From an uncultured Thermomicrobium sp. (lineage in GTDB: Bacteria; Chloroflexota; Chloroflexia; Thermomicrobiales; Thermomicrobiaceae): a stretch of 36,955 nucleotides of DNA. The notes below the pieces were generated by a model, which was given only the letters and a program-made list of their open reading frames with translations, made no database searches and had not been told where the DNA came from. The position numbers were made by a program, and so were the translations under genes. Within the stretch, counting starts at the first letter, position 1; the number at the start of each line of letters is the position of its first letter. Location of the stretch: NCBI GenBank assembly GCA_938028665.1, contig CALIMB010000029.1, positions 1 to 36,955 of the forward strand, in the 5' to 3' direction. Below, in pieces: positions 16,262 to 25,729 of this stretch.

Positions 16262-17668
16262 ATGGGAGAGATAGCGACCGGATCGGTGTATGCACACTAC
16301 AGCTTCTGGCTTGAGACCTGTGGAGATGATCTGACACCCCGGCCACGGTTGGACGGGACGATCGACGTTGATATTGCGATTCTTGGTGCCGGTTTCACTG
16401 GGCTCTGGACTGCCTACTATCTTCTGGAGAGAGAACCGAGCGCGCAGGTGGCGATTCTTGAGCAGAAGATCGCGGGCTTTGGTGCGTCGGGACGAAACGG
16501 AGGGTGGCTGTATCCAGGATTCCCCGTCTCGCTGGGAGCATTAGCGAGTCGGTACGGTGCTGAGACGGCACGAGCGATTCACTATGCGATGCGCAGCACC
16601 GTCGACGAGGTAGAGCGGGTGCTTCGCGCAGAGGGGATCGATGCCCATTTCCACCGTGGGGGCGTGCTGCGGCTCGCCAGGGGGAGACATCAGGTACCGG
16701 CACTGGAGGAGACAGCGCGGACCCTCGAGCAACTCGGCATCACGGACTATGTGGAGTGGCTTTCGGCGGAGGCAGTACGAGAGCGTGTTCGAGTGACGAA
16801 TGTGGTGGGCGGGCTCTACTCTGCGCACGGTGCAGTGATCCACCCGGGTCGACTGGTACGGGGACTGGCTCGAGCGGTTGAGCGTCGTGGTGCAAAGATC
16901 TTTGAGGAAACCCCGGTCGTCGACTTCCGTGGTGGCAGCCGGCCAGTCTTCCGAACACCGTATGGGGACGTACGGGCCCGAGTGCTTGTGCTCGCTGGAG
17001 AAGCCTACCTCTCACAGCTCCGCCAGTTGCATCGAGCGCTCATTCCGATCTACTCGCTGATTGTCCTTACCGAACCGATTCCGCCTAGACTGTGGAAGGA
17101 ACTGGGATGGACTAACCGTGAACTGCTTTCCTCCCAGCGGCTAACCGTGGATTATCTGCAGCGTACTGCTGATGGTCGGATCATGTTCGGTGGACGCGGG
17201 GCCCCTTACCGATTCGGATCACGCATTGCCGATGCCTTTGACCGGCATGATCCGACGCACGAGATGCTGCGGCAAATGTGCTACGAATGGTTCCCGGCGC
17301 TGCGCTTGCACGGGATTCGTTTCACCCATGCTTGGGGCGGCCCACTCGGAGTACCGCGTGACTGGATGCCGACGATGCGCTACGATCCGCGCACTGGGAT
17401 CGCCGTCGCGTGTGGTTATACTGGCCAGGGAGTGGCAACAGCTAATCTGGCAGGACGAATCTTGGCTGATCTTATCACTGGACGGGACAGCGAGCTGACG
17501 GCGCTTCCGATGACACGTCATCGGCTGCGACCGTGGGAACCAGAGCCGCTACGCTGGCTGGGGGTGCGTTTCGTGCAGGTTGGTTACGAGCGACTGGACC
17601 GAATTGCCGAGTCGACTGGCCGTCCACCGAGCGGTAAGAGTCTCGTTGAGCGCATCGCGGCACACTGA
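16262..17668 (+). CDS. DAO-family FAD-dependent amine/amino-acid oxidoreductase
   Basis: The 468-residue protein has an FAD Rossmann motif GAGFTG at 42-47 with the ribose-binding Glu67, then GASGRNGG at 74-81 as in PuuB-like gamma-glutamylputrescine oxidases and other DAO-family enzymes. The C-terminal ACGYTGQGVATANLAGRILADLI block closes the FAD site. These enzymes oxidise C-N bonds of amines or amino acids and pass electrons to oxygen or an acceptor. The ATG follows GGGGAGGAGG. A GCTATACT sequence shortly upstream may be its -10 element. No signal peptide is present. The neighbouring aminotransferase may share a pathway, but the two are not in one operon. Confidence 0.82.
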   Translation: MGEIATGSVYAHYSFWLETCGDDLTPRPRLDGTIDVDIAILGAGFTGLWTAYYLLEREPSAQVAILEQKIAGFGASGRNGGWLYPGFPVSLGALASRYGAETARAIHYAMRSTVDEVERVLRAEGIDAHFHRGGVLRLARGRHQVPALEETARTLEQLGITDYVEWLSAEAVRERVRVTNVVGGLYSAHGAVIHPGRLVRGLARAVERRGAKIFEETPVVDFRGGSRPVFRTPYGDVRARVLVLAGEAYLSQLRQLHRALIPIYSLIVLTEPIPPRLWKELGWTNRELLSSQRLTVDYLQRTADGRIMFGGRGAPYRFGSRIADAFDRHDPTHEMLRQMCYEWFPALRLHGIRFTHAWGGPLGVPRDWMPTMRYDPRTGIAVACGYTGQGVATANLAGRILADLITGRDSELTALPMTRHRLRPWEPEPLRWLGVRFVQVGYERLDRIAESTGRPPSGKSLVERIAAH

Positions 17669-18143
17669 CCGAGCTCTGAAGATGCTGCAGATTTTTCCAT
17701 GTGGTGATGACCGGCAGTGAAGGGTCATAGCATGTACGAGAACCGTGTCAGTGGTCCAGGAGTACGGGGTATCTCGTGCCTTCTCCCCGTCGTTGGCCAG
17801 GGGAATGGCTCGTTGGCGTACTGCGGACATCGCAGCTCGTGATGCACTTGGTGTTCGATGCAAAGTGAACATCTTCGTTGTCAGGGTGTGAAACGCTCTG
17901 GTTTGAGTAGAGCTGGACCGTCGTACTGCAGCGGAGTTGAAGGGTCAGTGGTAAGAGCCCCCGACCGCGGGAAGGATATGAATGGGGGGTGTTGAAGCAC
18001 CCGCGACTTGCCTGTGGTACCGTAGTGGGAAAGATGTCACGCAAGGTTTGGCGTGCTCCTTGCTCTCCAGTAGCTCTAGGTACGTGCTACACTCTCCCAA
18101 GAGCAAGGGTTTGGGATGACATTATGAGGATGAGACGTTCTCT
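17669..18143. other. Non-coding interval upstream of the FtsH-like cassette
   Basis: This 475-base stretch has no recognisable coding sequence. A TACACT hexamer near 18090 could be a -10 element for the gene starting at 18144, giving a leader of about 50 bases, but no matching -35 was found. Confidence 0.35.
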
Positions 18144-18764
18144 ATGACTGTGACGGCCCCGGCTCCGACGATCCCACAGCTTCCTGGGCCAGCAGACCGG
18201 CGCCGCGTGCGTTTCCTGTTATGGCCCCTCTTTGCCCTAATGCAGGTTCTTCGTGTCATTGTCCGCAAGCTGTTGTGGGTCACGATTCGTAGTATCCGAT
18301 TTGTGTGGCGGCATCTTCTGGTCGTGCTCCTCGTGGTGCTGGGTAGTTTTTATGCCTACCGTGCGCTGGTGCCGAAGCAGGAAGGATCAACCAGTGAACC
18401 AGCGGTTCACACCGCACCAGTGATTGCGCCACCACCCAGCGTGCGCGCATACCTGGAGGCACAACAGAAGTTCGATGCGGAGCGGATGTGGCAAACGCTG
18501 AGTCCGGCAGCGAAGGCGCGGCGACTGGCAAGCGGGGAGAGCTTGGCGACATTCCGCCAGTCGGTTCGACTGCTACAAGAGCAGGGGTTTCGCTTTGAAG
18601 ACAGCACCTATGTCGGGGGCTATCGGCTTCCGGATGGGCAGGCGTACTACTTCTATGTCACTGAGGTGCGGAATGCCAACGACCAGCGTGCTCTGGTTTA
18701 TCAGATCTTCTGGGTTGACAGTGACGGACTAATCTTCTTGGTTGACACACCGCAGCTGCAGTAA
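18144..18764 (+). CDS. Membrane-anchored protein with C-terminal NTF2-like region, partner of the FtsH-like protease
   Basis: The 206-residue protein starts with a Pro-rich cytoplasmic stretch and a basic amphipathic region (24-55). A strong transmembrane helix follows at about 57-75, then a Ser/Pro linker. The C-terminal region (98-206) begins SVRAYLEAQQKFDAERMWQTLSPAAKARRLASG and ends in beta strands. That pattern resembles NTF2-like/DUF4878-type domains found in secreted or membrane-tethered Chloroflexota proteins; the match is by eye. It lies 12 bases before the protease gene on the same strand, so the pair is almost certainly co-transcribed. It could be an adaptor or a substrate of the protease, by analogy with the membrane partners of FtsH. 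No strong Shine-Dalgarno sequence precedes the ATG. Confidence 0.7.
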   Translation: MTVTAPAPTIPQLPGPADRRRVRFLLWPLFALMQVLRVIVRKLLWVTIRSIRFVWRHLLVVLLVVLGSFYAYRALVPKQEGSTSEPAVHTAPVIAPPPSVRAYLEAQQKFDAERMWQTLSPAAKARRLASGESLATFRQSVRLLQEQGFRFEDSTYVGGYRLPDGQAYYFYVTEVRNANDQRALVYQIFWVDSDGLIFLVDTPQLQ

Positions 18765-18776
18765 GGGTGGTTGGCC

Positions 18777-20669
18777 ATGAGTGGGCAAACGCAGACGCTT
18801 CCGAAGCCGCGCGAACGGCGTCGCTACTGGGATGAACTGGAGCAGCAGATTGATGACGCCATTATTGGGATTGCGGATCTCATTCGAACCCACTTTCGAG
18901 GGTTGCTGACGCTGGCAGCGCTTAGCTATGCCTTCTACATCTGGGCCTGGCCGGCACGGGCGACGTGGGGGCCGATTGTTCTGACGGTGCTGTTTGCCCT
19001 CTTGCAAATCGCCTTTGCCATCGTGTTCGTGATCATCCAGTTTGCTGCGATTTTCTGGTTCCTGGGTCGCGGGCGCACGTACTGGATCAAGCCTGGTGAA
19101 ACGGGAGTCAGCTTCGCGGATTACAAGGGCAATCCGGAGGTTCTCGAGAGTGCGCGACGAATCGTCACCCTGCTGAGAGGGATCAAGGAATTCAAAGAGA
19201 TGGGTGGCGAGGCGATTCGTGGTCTGCTGCTGGTTGGACCGCCAGGGACCGGGAAGTCATATCTAGCGCAGTGCATTTCCACGGAGGCGAATGTCCCGTT
19301 CGGGTATGCGAGTGCGCCCTCGTTTCAGAACATGTTTTTTGGGGTGAGCAACCTACGGATCATGATGCTCTACCGCAAAGCACGCAAACTAGCGAGGAAG
19401 TACGGGGCTTGTATTTTGTTCATTGACGAAATCGACGCCATCGCCCAAGCGCGCGGCGGGCGATACGCTGGCCAAGGATTTATGGGGCCGCTCTTTGGGT
19501 GGGGCGCCAACGCCATGTTGAATGAGCTTTTGTTGCAACTTGATCCGCCCCCGCAGGAAGTGACGCTCATTGGGCGGATCTTGCGACTCCTCGGTTTACG
19601 GCGGGGACGAGCAGAACTCCCACCGGTTTTGACGATTGCAGCGACGAACATCCCGGATGCGCTCGATCCGGCGCTGCTACGGCCGGGTCGCTTTGACCGT
19701 AAGATCGTGGTCGATTTGCCGAGTGCCGACGGTCGCCGAGAGATTATTGAATATTACCTCAGCAAGGTGAAGCATGACCCCAACATTCCGATCGACTACA
19801 TGGTGCACGACACGATTGGGTACACGCCAGCGGCCATTCGCTACGTGATCAACGAAGCAGTCATCCATGCACACTTTGAGGGTCGGAACTACATTACGTA
19901 CGAGGATTTCACTGCGGCCCGAGAAACACACGAACTGGGGTTGAGACAACCGATTCGCACGATGTCGGCTGAGGAACGACGGCGGATTGCCTATCACGAA
20001 GCTGGACACGCGTTGGCACAGTACGTGCTTCAACCCAAGGAACGTGTGGTGAAGGTTTCGATCATCCGGCGTGGGGAAGCCCTGGGATTCTCGGCGACGA
20101 AACCGACAGAGGAGCGCTTCACGAAGACACGGGAGGAGCTTCTGGCGGATATCCAGGTGGCGTTGGCGGCTCGAGCTGCCGAGGAGCTTTTCCTTGGTAC
20201 CCAAATGACCGGAGCAACGAGTGATCTGGCCCAAGCAACCCATGTAGCGAACCTGATGGTGTCGGCGTGGGGCATGGATGGGTCGCTGTACAGTGGCCTG
20301 ACCTACAATCAGCTCGTACCGGATCTCTTTCGTAAGCAGCGTATCGAACAGCTGTTGCATCGGCAGTTTGAACAGGTGAAGCGGCTCTTGCAAGCGAACC
20401 GCGAGGCGGTTGAAGCGATTGCTCAAGGATTGCTTGAGCGAGATGAGCTGAACGAACAGCAGCTCCGGGACATTTTGTCCCGGTTTCAGTTAGTCATCCC
20501 GCCAATCGTTGCGGAGCCACTGGAGCCACTCGAAGCCAGACAGGCGCAAGAGCGGGCTGTCTTGACCGAAGTCAACGGCGTGAGTGAGTCGGTAGGGAAC
20601 GAGCTGATCATGATTGGTGAGGGTGAATCATCGGACCGTGAGCAGCAGCAAAGGGAGCTTACAGGTTGA
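18777..20669 (+). CDS. Atypical FtsH-like membrane AAA+ zinc protease (M41)
   Basis: The 630-residue protein has two or three hydrophobic helices close together at about 43-96, with almost no loop outside the membrane, unlike the roughly 70-residue external domain of canonical FtsH. The AAA+ module has Walker A GPPGTGKS (154-161), a pore loop with MFFG (near 186-189), Walker B CILFIDEID (D217, E218), and Arg fingers at 305 and 308 in LLRPGRFDR. An insertion of about 24 residues (IGRILRLLGLRRGRAELP) sits between the Walker B helix and the ATN strand. The M41 domain has HEAGH at 407-411 and the third zinc ligand Asp483 in TSDLAQAT, so it should be proteolytically active. A C-terminal acidic/Gln-rich tail follows. 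ATG 18777 is preferred over TTG 18771. It overlaps the convergent hydrolase gene by 11 bases. Confidence 0.85.
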   Translation: MSGQTQTLPKPRERRRYWDELEQQIDDAIIGIADLIRTHFRGLLTLAALSYAFYIWAWPARATWGPIVLTVLFALLQIAFAIVFVIIQFAAIFWFLGRGRTYWIKPGETGVSFADYKGNPEVLESARRIVTLLRGIKEFKEMGGEAIRGLLLVGPPGTGKSYLAQCISTEANVPFGYASAPSFQNMFFGVSNLRIMMLYRKARKLARKYGACILFIDEIDAIAQARGGRYAGQGFMGPLFGWGANAMLNELLLQLDPPPQEVTLIGRILRLLGLRRGRAELPPVLTIAATNIPDALDPALLRPGRFDRKIVVDLPSADGRREIIEYYLSKVKHDPNIPIDYMVHDTIGYTPAAIRYVINEAVIHAHFEGRNYITYEDFTAARETHELGLRQPIRTMSAEERRRIAYHEAGHALAQYVLQPKERVVKVSIIRRGEALGFSATKPTEERFTKTREELLADIQVALAARAAEELFLGTQMTGATSDLAQATHVANLMVSAWGMDGSLYSGLTYNQLVPDLFRKQRIEQLLHRQFEQVKRLLQANREAVEAIAQGLLERDELNEQQLRDILSRFQLVIPPIVAEPLEPLEARQAQERAVLTEVNGVSESVGNELIMIGEGESSDREQQQRELTG

Positions 20670-21792
20670 GGGCCACAGCGAGCCAGGCTGCAGCCATCGC
20701 TGTCCACTGCTCGAGGTGCGTGAACGCGACGTGGTTCGCTCGTTCGTAGAAAGCCAGATGTTTTGGTCCACCAGCGGCGCGATACAGCCGAATTGACTCT
20801 TGGGGCGGCACGACAAGGTCATTTCCCGCACCGATGACAAGGAGGGGTGTCCGGAGGCTCGGTGCGATTTGTTCCAGCGCAAGTGCTGGGGCAAGGCGTG
20901 CTAGGTCAGTCGGGTGAACACCGACGGCGTAGGCAACGTCGCGCCGGACGAGTTCGCCGAGCAGATCGAGGTACGGGCGTGGATCGTAGGGTGGAGTGAC
21001 TGAGACCACCGCAGCAATCTCCGGAAAGGCGTGAGCGAGCTGGACTGCGTACGCCCCGCGGAGGCTGATCCCGAGCAAGGCGATCTGTTGGGGATTCACC
21101 CCGGGGAGGTGACGGGCTGCTTCGAGGATTGCCCCCGCGACGTCTTCCTGCCCAGGAGCGGCAGGCACAAGGTTGGCAACTTCCCCACTGCCAGGCGTAT
21201 CGAGTGCAAGGACAGCAAGTCCACGACGCAAGAACGGCCCGGCCCAGGTCACCATTTCTTCCTTGGCAGTGCTGGCACCATTGAGAAAGACAACGAGTGG
21301 GGAGGGTCGGTCACTGGGTACACAGAGGTAACCGGGGAGGGCAAAGCCGCGCCAGGGGACTTCGACTGGCCGAATGGCGGGGTCGAGGTGAGGGGCCGCG
21401 GTACGGAACAAGCGAGCTGCCACGGTATAGAGGGCTCGGCGTCGGGCGAGGTCGTCGAGGACCATGACGTGTCCGAAGTGATAACAGAGGGCGGCAACGC
21501 GTTGGAGTTCGGCCGCGGCGCGCAGTTCGCCAACAGCGGCCCGCTCGTGCGCCGCTAAGAGATAGACGTGAGCGGCACGAACCCACGCTCGGGGCCAGTC
21601 CTGGAGTCGGCGGATCCGCCGGAGTGTGGTCTTCAGGGTGCGGGGATGTATGCCAGCGAGGAGGAAGCGGTAGCGGCCAGCTGGCGAGAGCAAGGCGGCG
21701 CTTGCGAAGCGGAGAGCGAAATCGATTGCTGGGAGTGGAACGCGATTGGCAATTAAGAAACGCAGACCAACGGCACGGATGAGTGCGAGCAC
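20659..21792 (-). CDS. Alpha/beta hydrolase (FrsA/prolyl-oligopeptidase-like)
   Basis: The 377-residue protein has an N-terminal helical cap of about 130 residues and then an alpha/beta hydrolase core. The nucleophile Ser243 is in GISLRG, with Asp325 (GAGNDLVVPP) and His354 (RANHVAF) completing the triad. VVFLNGASTAKEE resembles the oxyanion strand, and DTPGSGE follows a core strand. The FrsA-like arrangement with a large N-terminal helical part is typical of esterases and of C-C bond hydrolases such as the dihydropseudooxynicotine hydrolase group. GTG 21792 is chosen because the first GTG at 21798 sits directly on the GGAG. There is no signal peptide. The substrate is unknown. Confidence 0.78.
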   Translation of the reverse strand: MLALIRAVGLRFLIANRVPLPAIDFALRFASAALLSPAGRYRFLLAGIHPRTLKTTLRRIRRLQDWPRAWVRAAHVYLLAAHERAAVGELRAAAELQRVAALCYHFGHVMVLDDLARRRALYTVAARLFRTAAPHLDPAIRPVEVPWRGFALPGYLCVPSDRPSPLVVFLNGASTAKEEMVTWAGPFLRRGLAVLALDTPGSGEVANLVPAAPGQEDVAGAILEAARHLPGVNPQQIALLGISLRGAYAVQLAHAFPEIAAVVSVTPPYDPRPYLDLLGELVRRDVAYAVGVHPTDLARLAPALALEQIAPSLRTPLLVIGAGNDLVVPPQESIRLYRAAGGPKHLAFYERANHVAFTHLEQWTAMAAAWLAVALNL

Positions 21793-22559
21793 CGTCACCT
21801 CCTGGCGATCTCCAAGGATACCCTCTTGCTGATGATCTGACCGCCGATGGCCCTGAGCGATAGTTCGCTGTTTCCGGGACTGCAGGGCTTATCGAGACAA
21901 CCTGCTCCGAGCTCAGAGCGATGTGAATTCGCTAATGCTGCATTTGGGCTTGGTTTCCTCTGGGGGTAGTCACTGCAGATGCTGAGCCGGCGCAGCGGGC
22001 GCAGACTCGGTTGTGGCTTCGACTGGAGGTGCACGTCAACACCGCGGGTGTGAGGGGTCGCTGCACCTGGCTTCCTCCTGCAAGTTGCTTTTTTTCAGAA
22101 ACGCGTTGGTGTGCCGGGACGCCTACACGGGACGCTCTTTGGGGAACAAGCCAGGTGACTCCACTGCTTCTCAGCAGTGAACTAGCGTATCAAGACGAGA
22201 AATCTGGTGGAGAGTGCGATAGGGCCGAAACAACGGCGGGTGGAGTAGCCCACAAGTACCGGTTGCCTCCCAGGACTTGATTGACGAAACCACCGCGGGC
22301 ATTCTGTCGTTTACAATAGTGCGAAGACCCTGCACGTTCGACAGTGGAGTTCCAGGCTGGCGAGATCGGCTGAAGCTACGCCAGGGGAGCGCCATTGTCG
22401 AACGTCGTGTTGTCAGGCTTGTGGAGCCTGGCCACCGTCTGGTTGACCACATCCGGCGGTGCTTTTCCACCTTTGTCAATGTAGGTCCTCGACGGCGCTC
22501 GCGCATGGAGCGGAGCGTGTCGTTTTTGCTCAGGCAGGGAAGGAGGCACTGGCGAGACG
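21793..22559. other. Long divergent intergenic region upstream of prkA operon
   Basis: This 767-base interval has no recognisable gene. A TACAAT hexamer at 22312-22317 is a good -10 candidate, though without a clear -35, and would give a leader of about 240 bases to prkA. The size is unusual beside a stress-type operon and may hold several promoters or a non-coding RNA, but none could be identified. Confidence 0.35.
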
Positions 22560-24545
22560 ATGAGTCAAGAACGCGGCCTGGCGGAATGGAAGGAGCGACG
22601 AGGCGTGATGGATTTTCTGGAACGACTGGAAGCCTACCGTGCGGAGGAGGCGGAGCTCAAATGGGAGGGGACGTTTAGCGAGTACTTGGAGCTGGTGATC
22701 AAGAATCCGCAGATTGCGCAACTAGCGCATGCACGAATCTACAACATGATCATGGACGCTGGAGTGGAGCAACTGCCGGATGGGCGAGTACGGTACAACT
22801 TCTTTGCCGACGAGATCTTTGGCTTAGAGAAACCACTTGAGCAGATTGTGGAGTACTTCCGCTCGGCCGCGCAGCGTCTGGAAGTTCGGAAGCGGATCTT
22901 GCTCCTGATGGGGCCGGTAGGCGGAGGGAAGTCGACGATTGTTGCGAAGCTGAAGCGGGGATTAGAGCGGTACACGCGGACGGCGCGGGGAGCGGTGTAC
23001 GCGATCAAAGGTTGCCCGATGCATGAGGAGCCGCTGCACTTGGTGCCGGAACCACTCCGCGAGGACTTGTACCGGGATTACGGTGTCTACATCGAAGGCG
23101 AACTCTGTCCATGGTGCCGGTATCACCTGGAAGAGGCACCGCGGGACGAGACACATCCGTGGAGCCGACCCGGTCAGCCATTTAGTGGGCGGCATGAGGA
23201 TGTGCCTGTGGTGCGGATTCTCTTCTCGGAGAAGCATCGGGTGGGGATCGGAACGTTCACGCCATCAGATCCGAAGAGTCAGGACATTGCGGAACTGGTA
23301 GGGAGTATTGATCTCTCGACCATTGGGGAGGTGGGTGCAGAATCGGATCCGCGGGCCTATCGGTTTGACGGGGAACTGAACGTTGCCAATCGGGGATTGG
23401 TTGAGTTCATCGAGATGTTGAAAGTCGACGAACGTTTCCTCTACGTGCTGCTGACGTTGACACAGGAGCAGAGCATCAAGACGGGCCGCTTCCCGATGAT
23501 CTACGCCGACGAGGTGGTGATCAGCCACACCAATGAGCATGAGTACAACGCGTTTGTGGGGAACAAACGGAGTGAGGCGCTGCAGGATCGGATCATTTTG
23601 GTGAAAGTGCCGTACAATCTGCGCGTCTCGGACGAGGTGAAGATCTACCAGAAACTGCTCAAGCAGAGCGGCATTCGTGATGTCCACATTGCGCCAGGCA
23701 CCCTAGAAACAGCAGCGACGTTTGCGGTGCTGTCGCGGCTGGAGGAAAGCCGTAAAGCGGGCATGACACTGATGAAGAAGCTGAAGCTGTATGACGGGCA
23801 GACAGTTGAGGGATACACACCGCAAGACGTGAAGGAACTCCAGGAAGAAGCGACACGAGAAGGAATGGATGGGGTCTCGCCCCGGTATGTGATCAACCGG
23901 ATCTCGGCAGCGATCGTGCGTGAGGGAACGCGCTGTATTAACGCGATCGATGTCCTGCGCAGTTTAAAAGACGGGCTGGAGCAGCATACAAGCATCACGC
24001 CGAAAGAGCGTGAGCGGCTGCTCAACCTGATTGCCGAGGCACGGAAAGAGTATGACGAGTGGGCGAAGCGAGAAGTCCAGCGAGCATTTGTCTACTCGTT
24101 TGAGGAGTCGGCGCGAACGCTTTTCAACAACTATCTCGACAACGTGGAGGCGTATGTCCACCGGACGAAGGTGATTGATCCGATTACCGAGGAGGAGCTT
24201 GAGCCGGATGAGCGGCTGATGCGGTCGATCGAGGAGCAGATTGGGATCCCGGAGAGCCAGAAACGACAGTTCCGAGAGGAACTCCTGATCAAAATGTCGT
24301 CGATGGCACGGCGTGGGCAGAAGTTTGAGTACACCTCGCACGACCGCTTGCGGGAAGCGATTGAGCGCAAGCTGTTTGCGGATCTGAAGGATGTGGTGAA
24401 GATCACGACGTCGACGAAGACGCCGGATCCAGAGCAGTTGCGTCGGATGAACGAAGTGGTCGACCGACTGGTGCAGTACCACGGATATTGTCCGGTTTGT
24501 GCGAATGAACTCTTGAAGTACGTTGGAGCCTTGTTGAGTCGCTAG
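22560..24545 (+). CDS. prkA: PrkA AAA+ serine protein kinase-type protein
   Basis: The protein has 661 residues from ATG 22560, or 645 from ATG 22608. The second start, beginning MDFLERLEAYR, aligns with the N-terminus of Bacillus PrkA, so the first 16 residues may be untranslated; both are possible. The AAA_PrkA domain has P-loop GPVGGGKST (118-126 from the first start), the conserved KGCPMHEEP and ELCPWCRYHL Cys/His blocks, and SSDPKSQD- and GEVGAESDPRAY-like segments. The C-terminal PrkA domain ends in the characteristic YHGYCPVCANELLKYVG. PrkA proteins act in stationary-phase and nutrient-stress responses; kinase activity is reported, and AAA+ ATPase function is evident. It is the first gene of prkA-yhbH-spoVR. 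Confidence 0.95.
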   Translation: MSQERGLAEWKERRGVMDFLERLEAYRAEEAELKWEGTFSEYLELVIKNPQIAQLAHARIYNMIMDAGVEQLPDGRVRYNFFADEIFGLEKPLEQIVEYFRSAAQRLEVRKRILLLMGPVGGGKSTIVAKLKRGLERYTRTARGAVYAIKGCPMHEEPLHLVPEPLREDLYRDYGVYIEGELCPWCRYHLEEAPRDETHPWSRPGQPFSGRHEDVPVVRILFSEKHRVGIGTFTPSDPKSQDIAELVGSIDLSTIGEVGAESDPRAYRFDGELNVANRGLVEFIEMLKVDERFLYVLLTLTQEQSIKTGRFPMIYADEVVISHTNEHEYNAFVGNKRSEALQDRIILVKVPYNLRVSDEVKIYQKLLKQSGIRDVHIAPGTLETAATFAVLSRLEESRKAGMTLMKKLKLYDGQTVEGYTPQDVKELQEEATREGMDGVSPRYVINRISAAIVREGTRCINAIDVLRSLKDGLEQHTSITPKERERLLNLIAEARKEYDEWAKREVQRAFVYSFEESARTLFNNYLDNVEAYVHRTKVIDPITEEELEPDERLMRSIEEQIGIPESQKRQFREELLIKMSSMARRGQKFEYTSHDRLREAIERKLFADLKDVVKITTSTKTPDPEQLRRMNEVVDRLVQYHGYCPVCANELLKYVGALLSR

Positions 24546-24568
24546 GCCGACCGGTGGAGGTGAGCATC

Positions 24569-25729
24569 ATGTTCACAGTGGCGATCCGACGTGACGACTG
24601 GTCGCTACACCGGAAGGGAGCGATCGACCAGGCACGGCATATGGAAAAGGTGAAGGAGGCCATCAAGCGGAACCTCGCGGATATCGTCAGCGAGCAGTCA
24701 ATTATTACTGCTGATGGGAAACGGCTCATACGGGTACCGATCCGCGTGTTAGAGGAGTACCGCTTTCGCTTTGATCCTGAGGCAGGGCGGCAAGTGGGCC
24801 AGGGGAGTGGCGGGACGAACGTTGGAGATGTGATCGGGCGGGTGGGGAGTAGCCGAGGACCGGGAGTGGGGCCGCAAGCTGGCGAGGAGCCAGGGGTTGA
24901 CTACTATGAGGCCGAGCTCACGGTGGACGAGCTTGGCGAGCTGATCTTCGAAGATCTGGAATTGCCCAATTTGGAAGAGAAACGATTGCGTGAACTCGAG
25001 TCAGAGGCCGTGCGTTTCACTGACATCCGCAAGCATGGGCCATTTGCCAATCTCGATAAACGGCGAACGCTGCGCGAGAACCTACGGCGGAATGCGTGGA
25101 GGGGACGGGCGCGCATCGGTGATTTCACTAATGAGGACCTGCGCTTCAAGACCTGGGAGCGAGATATCAAGCGGGAGTCGAACGCAGTAGTTATTGCGAT
25201 GATGGATGTTTCTGGCTCAATGGGGACATTTGAGAAGTACATCTCGCGCGCGTTCTATTACTGGATGGTGCGGTTCTTGCGAACAAAATATGACCGCTTG
25301 GAGATCCGCTTCATTGCGCACCATGCGGAAGCGAAAGAGGTAACTGAGGAGGAGTTTTTTACCCGCGGGGAGAGTGGAGGGACGCGCGCGAGTACGGCCT
25401 ATGAATTGGCGCTGCGGTTGATTCAGGAGCAATATCCACCGGATGCCTGGAACATCTATCCATTCCACTTTTCAGACGGTGACAACTGGCCTTCGGATAA
25501 TGAGCGATGCCGCGAGCTGGCGGAGGAACTGTTGCGCTGGGTGAACCTCTTTGGATACGGGGAGATCCGACAAGGACGTTACACCTATCACAGCACATTG
25601 ATGCAGACGCTGCAGCGTATCGGCAATGCGAAGCTCGTGACGGTGACGATTAGCGAAAAAGCGGACGTCTACCAGGCGTTACGACGATTTTTGGGGCCGG
25701 AAGTGGGACGGGAGAAGGCCCATGCGTGA
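24569..25729 (+). CDS. yhbH: DUF444 family protein, YhbH/YeaH type
   Basis: The 386-residue protein has the DUF444 layout: an N-terminal region with MEKVKEAIKRNLADIVSEQSI, a Gly-rich linker (76-115), then a von Willebrand factor A-like domain. The MIDAS motif DVSGSMGTFEKYISRAFYYW is followed by SGGTRASTAYE, which supplies the conserved Thr. The family is named sporulation protein YhbH in Bacillus and YeaH in Escherichia coli, where it is made with PrkA (YeaG) in stress. ATG 24569 has GGAGGTGAG just upstream; the in-frame GTG at 24554 is less likely. It lies 23 bases after prkA and overlaps spoVR by 8 bases, consistent with one operon. Confidence 0.93.
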   Translation: MFTVAIRRDDWSLHRKGAIDQARHMEKVKEAIKRNLADIVSEQSIITADGKRLIRVPIRVLEEYRFRFDPEAGRQVGQGSGGTNVGDVIGRVGSSRGPGVGPQAGEEPGVDYYEAELTVDELGELIFEDLELPNLEEKRLRELESEAVRFTDIRKHGPFANLDKRRTLRENLRRNAWRGRARIGDFTNEDLRFKTWERDIKRESNAVVIAMMDVSGSMGTFEKYISRAFYYWMVRFLRTKYDRLEIRFIAHHAEAKEVTEEEFFTRGESGGTRASTAYELALRLIQEQYPPDAWNIYPFHFSDGDNWPSDNERCRELAEELLRWVNLFGYGEIRQGRYTYHSTLMQTLQRIGNAKLVTVTISEKADVYQALRRFLGPEVGREKAHA

